Source: Ignavibacteriales bacterium (lineage in GTDB: Bacteria > Bacteroidota > Ignavibacteria > Ignavibacteriales > Melioribacteraceae). Taken from it: 7,743 bases of DNA. The stretch spans positions 1-7,743 of the forward strand of contig JAGVBL010000256.1 of assembly GCA_020059785.1 (NCBI GenBank). The letters are read 5' to 3'. Below the pieces are notes generated by a model that was not told the DNA's origin, ran no database searches, and saw nothing but the letters and a program-made list of their open reading frames with translations. The position numbers were made by a program, and so were the translations under genes. How positions within the stretch are numbered: position 1 is the stretch's first letter; every line of letters begins with the position of its first letter. Of the stretch, positions 1 through 5,959 are shown piece after piece.

Positions 1-1782
1 GCCGAAAATTTCTTTCTGATATTTATCGTAATAAACTTTTTCACCGTTTAATTTAGTGTAGGATCCAAAATATCCCCACGAATTATTTGAAAAGTCCGGT
101 TTATAGTTATAAGAGATACCGGGCATAAGCGTATGACGGAATGCTTCAATACCTAAAATATTCGGCTGCATAATTCCATAAAGTTTTGTTGAAGTAGAAA
201 CACTCAAGTTGAAGGTTCTTACAGAATACAACCCGCGCTCATCTGTAGTAATTAGTGAATCCCTCCTTGTTACTTTACCTGTAGAAGGATTAGTATAATC
301 ATAAGGTTGATTTTCAATTTTGATTCGCTTGTTATACCATTTCTCTTCGTAGTTAATACTCGGGGAAATATTAAAATACCCAAACTTTGGTGAAGCACTT
401 GTTCCAAGTGTATGTTGAATACCGCCTCTTATTGCAAGATTACCACCCGTTTTTCTTCTTTCATTTCTGAATTGACCGGAATAAGTAAGCGCAATCATCT
501 CATACCATTTTTGATCGGTTATCGATTCTGCGCTTTCGCTCTTAAATGGATAAGTGATGTTCTTGGAGAAATAAATATTCGGTAATGCTTCATAGATATT
601 TCCGTTATTCAGGTTTTGAGTCCGGCTGTAATTGATTGATATGCTGTTACCGGATTCGTCCCACCGCTTACTGTAAGTTGCGTTTGAAATAATGTCCTGA
701 GTCAATATATCATTATAATTTATCGAGTTGTTACGGAAGAAGTTTGATGATTGGAATTGCAGATTAACGTCAAATCTGGAAGTCGGATCGATCTGCTGAT
801 TATGGAACATAGAAAAATTCCAATCGGTTTGTTCCTGTCTGCCCGGGTCACCTTCTTCGCCAATAATAATTCTTGAATAACCTGCATTGAAATTGCCGGA
901 AAAGTCGTAACGCTTTGCATACCGTAATCTGCTTCGTAAACCGTAACCTCCTTTTGTAAAATAATCTCCTGTAAGTGCAAGGTCGAAGTAGTCGCTAAGA
1001 GCAAAGAAATAACCGAAGTTCCTAAAATATTGTCCGCGCCGGTATTCCTGTCCGTATGTTGGAATAATAATTCCGGATCTTCGTCCGGATTCATTTGGGA
1101 TTACAGCAAATGGAAGAGGAATAGGAAACGGGACACCGCCTATGTACATAAAAATCCACTTTGCAATAATTTTATCTCTTTGCATTACTTTCATTTCGCT
1201 TGCAGTAAAGTATGTATGCGGTGTATCTTCTTCGCATGTAGTGAACATTCCGTTTTCAATAAAATAAATATCTTTATCAATCTTCTTTACTTTTTCACCT
1301 TCGTACCTTGAAGTTGCTTCTCTATTTTTTGCAAGTGAGATAAATCCTTGCTGAGTTTTGAAATTATATTTAATCCGCGCACCTTCGTAGATATCTTTTC
1401 CTTCTGCAAGCACAGGTGTTTGAGTTAATTTAACTTTTGCAGTATCGGAAGTGTCTTCAATTCCGAAAGCTTCCAATTCATTTCTATCGTAATCGACAAA
1501 TATTTTTCCGCTTTTAAGATCCGTTAATTTGTACTTAAGTTCTCCTTTGTTGAAGAGATACATTTTTTTCTTTTTCACGTCATAAATCAAACTATCCTGC
1601 GAAGCCGCAGAAACAACTGCATCAATATCTGTTCGCTTTCTAATTTTTGTTGAATCGCTTAAAGAAGAGTTTTGATTTGTAATTTTTAGAGAATCGGGAA
1701 ATAATTTTGAAGCAATAGTATCTTTTTGCTGTGCTATAATTAATATCGGAAGAAGTAATATTATGTAGAATAATTTCATCAT
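1..1782 (-). CDS. lptD: LPS assembly outer-membrane protein LptD (OstA family), C-terminus beyond the window
   Basis: The frame is open without a stop from 1782 to the left edge (594 codons). LptD is the outer-membrane beta-barrel that, with LptE, inserts LPS into the outer leaflet. Residues 1-17 form a signal peptide (MMKLFYIILLLPILIIA, then QQ). About 54-210 is the OstA/LptA-like periplasmic jellyroll, with a YEGARIKYN segment and an FTTC motif (C183). The family signature GRRSGIIIPTYG starts near 233, comparable to RRSGFLIP in E. coli LptD. Strands rich in Tyr, Asn and Arg follow, typical of a barrel. Two adjacent ATGs (1782, 1779) are possible starts. A weak GGA lies closer to the ideal distance from 1779, so the protein may be one residue shorter. 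It is the last visible gene of the minus-strand operon, about 25 bases after the ROK kinase. C183 is the only cysteine in the visible part. The family assignment is firm; whether the barrel is complete cannot be seen. Confidence 0.93.
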   Translation of the reverse strand, partial: MMKLFYIILLLPILIIAQQKDTIASKLFPDSLKITNQNSSLSDSTKIRKRTDIDAVVSAASQDSLIYDVKKKKMYLFNKGELKYKLTDLKSGKIFVDYDRNELEAFGIEDTSDTAKVKLTQTPVLAEGKDIYEGARIKYNFKTQQGFISLAKNREATSRYEGEKVKKIDKDIYFIENGMFTTCEEDTPHTYFTASEMKVMQRDKIIAKWIFMYIGGVPFPIPLPFAVIPNESGRRSGIIIPTYGQEYRRGQYFRNFGYFFALSDYFDLALTGDYFTKGGYGLRSRLRYAKRYDFSGNFNAGYSRIIIGEEGDPGRQEQTDWNFSMFHNQQIDPTSRFDVNLQFQSSNFFRNNSINYNDILTQDIISNATYSKRWDESGNSISINYSRTQNLNNGNIYEALPNIYFSKNITYPFKSESAESITDQKWYEMIALTYSGQFRNERRKTGGNLAIRGGIQHTLGTSASPKFGYFNISPSINYEEKWYNKRIKIENQPYDYTNPSTGKVTRRDSLITTDERGLYSVRTFNLSVSTSTKLYGIMQPNILGIEAFRHTLMPGISYNYKPDFSNNSWGYFGSYTKLNGEKVYYDKYQKEIFG

Positions 1783-1806
1783 TTCCGATCTCAGACTACA
1801 GTAAGG

Positions 1807-2766
1807 TTAGGATTTATAAAAGACAAGAGCAGAAGCGCCTTTAATACCGGCTTCATTCTTTAGTTTTGCTGGTATTACAACAATTCTATTTCTAAATGGT
1901 TTCATTACTCTTGTCTTTAATGTTTCTTCAACCGAATTAAAGAGTAATTCACCAAATCCAGATACGCCTCCACCTATAATAATATTAGTAATATCCAATA
2001 TATTAACCGCATTTGTAAGTCCATATCCCAGCCGTTTGCCGGTATCAATAATAACGGAGGTTGCAAACTGGTCTCCTTTTTCCGCAGCTTCGTGAATAAT
2101 TTTAGGACTTAACTGATCAGGATTATTTTTACATAACTCGTGCAGAATTGATTTTTTGTTATTGTGTAATTCAGCTTTAACTCTTTCGATAAGATAATTA
2201 TTACCGATGTAAGCTTCGACGCAGCCAAATGAACCGCACTTACATGGAACTCCATTAGCATCTATTGTAACATGCCCTAATTCCCCGGCTCCGCCAACTT
2301 CCCCTCTGTAGATTTTTTTATTAATAATTATACCTCCGCCTACTCCGGTCCCAAGTGTAATCATAATAAAGTTACTGAACTTTTTGCCCGCACCGTAAAT
2401 CAATTCTCCTATTGCTGCAGCATTCGCATCGTTTTCTACAAATACATCTGTTTTAAATTCCTTCTTAATAACATTACCTAAATGGATTTTACCCCACCCC
2501 GGAAAGTTTGGAGGGTCTTCAACCGTTCCTTTTTTGGTTCTAATTGTACCGGGCGAACCGATTCCAATTCCTAATATTCTATGATCATCCCTTTTTCTTA
2601 ATTGTTTTATTCCTTTAATTATCTGATTGATAACAGTCTTGGGCCCTTCGTGGGCAAGACTATCGATAGAAACTTTTTCAAAGATTTTTCCTTTCTCATC
2701 AACCAAACCAATTTTAATTGATGTTCCACCTAAATCTACGCCAACAGCAAATTTCTTCTTAGGCAT
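1807..2766 (-). CDS. ROK-family sugar kinase (glucokinase-like)
   Basis: This 319-residue protein has the normal length for a ROK kinase and no N-terminal helix-turn-helix, so it is an enzyme rather than a NagC/XylR-type repressor. The phosphate-binding DLGGTSIK is at residues 11-18. The catalytic aspartate is D113 in ENDANA. LGTGVGGG is at 138-145. The ROK zinc site is intact: H165 in GELGH plus C175, C177 and C182 in CKCGSFGC, followed by E184. GGGVS near 265-269 is the adenosine-side loop. Family members phosphorylate glucose, N-acetylmannosamine, N-acetylglucosamine, fructose or allose with ATP in the cytoplasm; which of these applies cannot be decided from sequence. The ATG at 2766 has a GAGG Shine-Dalgarno that overlaps the stop codon of the upstream lipoprotein gene, so translation is probably coupled. 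Its place just before lptD suggests a role in supplying sugars for envelope glycans, which is inference. Confidence 0.93.
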   Translation of the reverse strand: MPKKKFAVGVDLGGTSIKIGLVDEKGKIFEKVSIDSLAHEGPKTVINQIIKGIKQLRKRDDHRILGIGIGSPGTIRTKKGTVEDPPNFPGWGKIHLGNVIKKEFKTDVFVENDANAAAIGELIYGAGKKFSNFIMITLGTGVGGGIIINKKIYRGEVGGAGELGHVTIDANGVPCKCGSFGCVEAYIGNNYLIERVKAELHNNKKSILHELCKNNPDQLSPKIIHEAAEKGDQFATSVIIDTGKRLGYGLTNAVNILDITNIIIGGGVSGFGELLFNSVEETLKTRVMKPFRNRIVVIPAKLKNEAGIKGASALVFYKS

Positions 2767-2774
2767 TTATTTCC

Positions 2775-3374
2775 TCAATTAAATGTTCTGTCAACAATCG
2801 TAATTTCATTCGGATAATTTATTTTACCGAGTGGTGTTCCAACAACAGGTCTTGCAAGCAACTTTATATTGGATGTTGAACCACCTGCACCGCCAAGATT
2901 TAGCAACAATAAAAGAATATCATCCAGACTTTTTTCTTTGAAGCTTTTTGCCAAATCAAATTCTACGTTAAGCGTAATAATAGTTGACTCTCCTTTACCC
3001 GGGACAAAAACAGGACTTTCAATATTACCCTCAATAATTTCTTTTTCATTAAGGAAAAACTTGTAAGGAAAAGATTCAAGAGTTAAATCTGTTTTTGGAT
3101 AACCGCCGGTTCCATCGTTTGGATTTTTTGCTTCGATATTAAGTAAAAATGTTAAAGGCAGACTTCCTTTTAATATTCCTGATGAAAGCTTAAGCATTTC
3201 GATTGAAGAGAAATCTTTTAATGATTTTTTATTTTCAATACTGATTCCCGATACTTTATAATTAACAGCCGAATGAATTTTGTATTTCAGACGGGATACA
3301 TTTTCGAGCGTTTTGAATACACTGCAGCCGTTTAGTAATAAGACAACAACAAGGAGACTAATTAACTTTTGCAC
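2775..3374 (-). CDS. Lipoprotein with LEA type 2 (LEA14/WHy-like) domain
   Basis: The N-terminus is a lipoprotein signal: a short Lys-bearing segment, a run of Leu/Val, then lipobox LLNGC with the lipidated cysteine at residue 17 and Ser at +2. The mature part is a beta-rich domain with the LEA14/WHy features: LNIEAKNPN (NPN at 84-86), then a Y-x-x-FLN segment and a glycine-turn region before a second strand set (PVFVPGKGESTIITL). The family is one immunoglobulin-like domain, known from plant desiccation proteins and from many bacterial lipoproteins of unclear role. I chose the GTG at 3374 (199 residues) because a GAGGAG Shine-Dalgarno lies 10 bases upstream. A TTG at 3380 is possible with a tight 4-base spacer. 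A longer frame starting from TTG at 3392 would place its own ribosome site inside the gene. The gene overlaps the 3' end of the oxidoreductase gene by 17 bases. Probable location is the periplasmic face of the envelope; the function is unknown. Confidence 0.82.
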   Translation of the reverse strand: MQKLISLLVVVLLLNGCSVFKTLENVSRLKYKIHSAVNYKVSGISIENKKSLKDFSSIEMLKLSSGILKGSLPLTFLLNIEAKNPNDGTGGYPKTDLTLESFPYKFFLNEKEIIEGNIESPVFVPGKGESTIITLNVEFDLAKSFKEKSLDDILLLLLNLGGAGGSTSNIKLLARPVVGTPLGKINYPNEITIVDRTFN

Positions 3375-4359
3375 GTGCAATCGACTCCTCAATTTCTTTG
3401 ATTATCATTTCTGCAACCTTTAACGCTTTCAATCCATCCGCTCCTGTTACAGGTGGTTTGGTTTTATTGAGGACTGAATTTACAAATAACTGTAGTTCAT
3501 GCTGAAGTGCGTTTACTTCTTTCTGCTCCGGTTGTTCATAAACAACTGCTTTTCTTCTCTCACCTACTCCAATTTCGCCAAATGAAATAAACGGGTTATC
3601 GGGTATTTCTCCGGGTGATACCAATCTGTAAACTTCTGATACTCCTGTAATAAAATCGAGAGTAATGTAAGTATCGCGTTGAAACATACGCATCTTACGC
3701 ATTTTTTTCTGTGAGATTCTGCTTGCTGTTACATTAGCAACAGCGCCGTTCTCAAATTCAATTCGTGCGTTTGCAATATCAATTGTATCGGACACAACAG
3801 CTACTCCGCTTGCATTAACAGATGCAACTTCGCTCTTAACCAGACTTAAAATTATATCGATATCATGAATCATAAGGTCCAGGACAACTGCAACGTCTGT
3901 CCCGCGCGGATTAAACTGAGATAAACGGTCGGTTTGAATAAACAAAGGATTAAGATCATACTTATCGAGTGATAACAGAGCCGGGTTAAATCGTTCGATA
4001 TGACCCACCTGAAAATTTAATTTCTTAACGCCAGCAATTCTAACGAGCTCTTCACCTTCGGCAATAGTTGCAGTAATCGGTTTTTCTACGAACACATGTT
4101 TGTTCTGTTCAAATGCTTTTTTTACAAGTTCGTAATGAGCACTTGTTGTAGATACAATTGAAACCGCATCAATCTTTTCAATTAGTTGATCGACCGATTT
4201 GAAATACTTCACATTAAACTCATTAGCAACTGCCTCGGCTTTTGCTATATCCATATCGTAAATACCAACTAATTCACAACCTTCAACTTGCTTAAAAAGT
4301 TTTGTGTGGAGTTTTCCTAAATGACCTGTGCCAATTACTCCAACTTTTAATTTCTCCAT
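3358..4359 (-). CDS. Gfo/Idh/MocA-family NAD(P)-dependent oxidoreductase
   Basis: This 333-residue protein has the usual family length. The N-terminal Rossmann fold shows the dinucleotide motif VGVIGTGHLG (GTGHLG at 10-15) and an acidic residue after the second strand (YDMD, 34-37). The EKP motif follows at E92-K93-P94. The C-terminal substrate domain carries GHIERFNPA from residue 119 and D161-LMIHD with H165 and D166, the positions expected for the catalytic pair. Members oxidise or reduce sugars and their nucleotide derivatives in the cytoplasm. The GHxERFNPA form recurs, as I recall, in members encoded next to lipid A genes, including GnnA, which makes UDP-3-keto-GlcNAc for 2,3-diamino lipid A. 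That role is plausible here but unproven, since no GnnB aminotransferase or Lpx gene is visible. The ATG at 4359 overlaps the end of the T9SS plug-like gene by 13 bases, and GGTGA upstream may serve as a weak ribosome site. Confidence 0.93.
   Translation of the reverse strand: MEKLKVGVIGTGHLGKLHTKLFKQVEGCELVGIYDMDIAKAEAVANEFNVKYFKSVDQLIEKIDAVSIVSTTSAHYELVKKAFEQNKHVFVEKPITATIAEGEELVRIAGVKKLNFQVGHIERFNPALLSLDKYDLNPLFIQTDRLSQFNPRGTDVAVVLDLMIHDIDIILSLVKSEVASVNASGVAVVSDTIDIANARIEFENGAVANVTASRISQKKMRKMRMFQRDTYITLDFITGVSEVYRLVSPGEIPDNPFISFGEIGVGERRKAVVYEQPEQKEVNALQHELQLFVNSVLNKTKPPVTGADGLKALKVAEMIIKEIEESIARAKVN
3385..3390 (-). promoter_or_regulatory. Shine-Dalgarno GAGGAG that sets the lipoprotein start
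   Basis: GAGGAG on the minus strand lies inside the last codons of the oxidoreductase gene, 10 bases before GTG 3374 and 4 bases before TTG 3380. It overlaps the in-frame TTG at 3392, so that TTG cannot use it and is an unlikely start. Confidence 0.65.
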
Positions 4360-5594
4360 AGTTCACCGGATTTTATTTTTCTATAACCAATAATTTTATC
4401 GTAACCGCCTTTCTCGTTTGATTCATAATAGAGGAATATATGATACTCATTAGATGTATCCCAATAATTTCCTTCAAGAATATTCCAGTCTATATTTTCG
4501 AGCGATCTATTTTTATAATTCGCAACAACATATTGATAATCATACAATCCTCGTTTCAATTCAATTTTCAGATTTAACAGACCATTGTCATCAAACATTT
4601 CATATTGAGGTAAAACCTGCCAGTTATTAAAGCTCCCTACAAGAAAAACCGGTTGAGTTATATTTTCAGGCGGTCTAATTCTAAAATTTACATTTAGATA
4701 CTCGGAGTATTCGTTACGGAAATCTGTTATGAAGGAAGCTCCATTCAAATCACTTCTAAGCTTTCTAAAAAAGTTTGATGTTTCTATTCCATCTAACTGT
4801 GCATTAACATCCTTAGTATTAAATCGGTTATAATCGCGAAGGTCGGTTTGACGATATTCGTTACCGGGTCTTAAATCTCTTGCAATAAATGTAAACCTGT
4901 TAGAACCGTTCCATTCATAAAACCGCGTTCTATCGAATTGCCGTCTATCAATAATTATAGGGTAGTTTAATTTTCTGTTCTCAATTACTTCAACAGATTT
5001 TACATTAGAGGGAAATAAACTATCCGGCAGAATAAAAGAACTTTGAATGGAATAAGTATAATTAAGATTTGCTAATTCGGCATTAAAGTTCTGAGCACGT
5101 TCCCTGTTTATGCTTACATTTATTTTTACTTCAGGGTAAATAACATAAAATTTACCTTCGCCATAAATTTGTTTTGGATTTTGAGAATCGACAATAAAAA
5201 ATTTCCATTTACCAGAAAACGGGAATGAAACATTTCTATTAGGGAATGAACCCTGATAATGATAGCGTGCGCCGGTAATTCTTTGAGGAAGTCTTTCGAA
5301 CCAGATATTATATTCTGTGTTGTTACCGGGATTTAGTAAGAATACATTTTCATATGGAATCCACTGCGAATCGCAAAACTTGAAAATGATATTGAGATTC
5401 GGTATAGAAACAGAGAGTATATCAAACTCAATTGTAATTGAATTTCTGGTCGAATCTTTTAAATCAATTATCGGGAATTCAGTTTGACCTAAAGAAGAAT
5501 AAACTCTAAGGCTTTTGAGAATAAAATCCGACGCAAAAGAATTAGAGCCCCCGATTAAAATCAGAGTGAACAGGATTAAAAAATTTCTACGCAT
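4347..5594 (-). CDS. Type IX secretion system plug-like protein (former DUF5103)
   Basis: The product is 415 residues with a signal peptide at about 1-21 (cleavage near SFA/SDF) and no cytoplasmic features. The first domain (about 23-153) matches the pattern of the T9SS plug N-terminal family: a SLRVYSSLGQTEFPIIDL start, an SITIEFD strand, an FKFCDSQWIPYENVF segment containing the typical CDxxW, and a SGKWKFFIVDSQNPKQIYGEGKFYV end. In the Flavobacterium translocon, Plug closes the SprA pore on the periplasmic side. A second region (about 155-300) holds the rest of the family domain, with the YEWNGSNRFTF and EYRQTDLRDYNRF stretches. Residues 315-357 look like an extra E-set or CBM48-like fold (VFLVGSFNNW, then YDYQYVV). 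The start ATG has no Shine-Dalgarno and overlaps the upstream small gene by 19 bases, so coupling is likely. Family assignment is from remembered motifs, and the plug role here is inferred. Confidence 0.85.
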   Translation of the reverse strand: MRRNFLILFTLILIGGSNSFASDFILKSLRVYSSLGQTEFPIIDLKDSTRNSITIEFDILSVSIPNLNIIFKFCDSQWIPYENVFLLNPGNNTEYNIWFERLPQRITGARYHYQGSFPNRNVSFPFSGKWKFFIVDSQNPKQIYGEGKFYVIYPEVKINVSINRERAQNFNAELANLNYTYSIQSSFILPDSLFPSNVKSVEVIENRKLNYPIIIDRRQFDRTRFYEWNGSNRFTFIARDLRPGNEYRQTDLRDYNRFNTKDVNAQLDGIETSNFFRKLRSDLNGASFITDFRNEYSEYLNVNFRIRPPENITQPVFLVGSFNNWQVLPQYEMFDDNGLLNLKIELKRGLYDYQYVVANYKNRSLENIDWNILEGNYWDTSNEYHIFLYYESNEKGGYDKIIGYRKIKSGELWRN

Positions 5595-5815
5595 TTTATT
5601 GAAGCGAATGGAATATAAATGTTGTAAACCTGATTTTCTCTTGTAGCTTCAAGCAGCAAACTGTTATCAAAAGCTGAGATTAATTTTCCGGTTTTGAAAA
5701 CAATTTCGTAGAAAACCGGATGATCCTTTTCCCCTTTACCATAAACTACTCCATAATTTTCATTCATGGTAACATTAAGCAATTTACCTAAATGTTTATT
5801 CCAATCCATTTGCAT
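5576..5815 (-). CDS. Small conserved-looking protein, possible Sm-like (Hfq-like) fold, first gene of operon
   Basis: I do not recognise this 79-residue protein with certainty. It has no signal peptide, so it is probably cytoplasmic. A short N-terminal helix (DWNKHLGKLL, residues 4-13) is followed by strands (VTMNENYGVVYGK; PVFYEIVFKTGKLISAFDNSLLLEA) and a final strand pair ending IPFASIKCVEIF. The order helix, then G-K-L, F-D-N, L-L-L, then a hydrophobic I-x-x-A-I-x-x-V strand recalls the Sm1 and Sm2 parts of Hfq and other Sm-like domains, but G to FD is shorter than in Hfq, so this is only a suggestion. The frame continues upstream to a TTG at 5878. I prefer the ATG at 5815 (or 5809) because no ribosome site precedes the TTG and a candidate promoter falls within that extension. 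The 3' end overlaps the T9SS plug-like gene by 19 bases, which supports it being a real gene. Confidence 0.62.
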   Translation of the reverse strand: MQMDWNKHLGKLLNVTMNENYGVVYGKGEKDHPVFYEIVFKTGKLISAFDNSLLLEATRENQVYNIYIPFASIKCVEIF

Positions 5816-5855
5816 TTTTTGGCTGTCCGCTTTTATTAATGAATTATTTGTTAAC

Positions 5856-5887
5856 CAAAAAGTAGTTAAAATTGGCAAGTTTTACAA
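5856..5887 (-). promoter_or_regulatory. Candidate Bacteroidota-type promoter for the six-gene operon
   Basis: On the minus strand a TTG (5887-5885) is followed after 20 bases by TACTTTTTG (5864-5856). This approximates the Bacteroidota pattern TTG plus TAnnTTTG, with one extra T in the second box. Transcription would begin near 5849, leaving a leader of about 34 bases before ATG 5815. It lies just beyond the hairpin that ends the neighbouring unit. AT-rich sequence gives chance matches easily. Confidence 0.3.
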
Positions 5888-5912
5888 TTGATAAAGATTT
5901 GAACTGAAATGC

Positions 5913-5938
5913 AGAGACGGGAAAAAAATCCCGTCTCT
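5913..5938 (-). terminator. Perfect 10-bp hairpin after the DUF4097 gene, probable terminator
   Basis: AGAGACGGGA (5913-5922) pairs perfectly with TCCCGTCTCT (5929-5938) around a six-base A loop (T on the minus strand). It starts 21 bases after the stop codon of the DUF4097 gene and precedes the next transcription unit, the expected place for a terminator. It is not canonical: on the minus strand the T-rich run lies before the stem and in the loop, and the bases after the stem (GCATTTCAG) lack a T-tract. It could instead protect the 3' end of the mRNA. Confidence 0.5.
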
Positions 5939-5959
5939 AATAAAAAAAATAAAAATGAA

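Noticed and set aside
720..1094. A 124-codon frame on the minus strand
   Set aside because: It lies wholly within lptD in another frame, has no family features, and the lptD frame there is uninterrupted with clear LptD motifs.
1030..1311. A 93-codon plus-strand frame
   Set aside because: It is antisense to the most conserved part of lptD (FTTC and RRSG motifs), has unusual Cys/Phe-rich composition and no ribosome site.
2869..3066. A 65-codon plus-strand frame
   Set aside because: It is antisense to the LEA-like lipoprotein gene, whose frame is supported by a lipobox and domain features.
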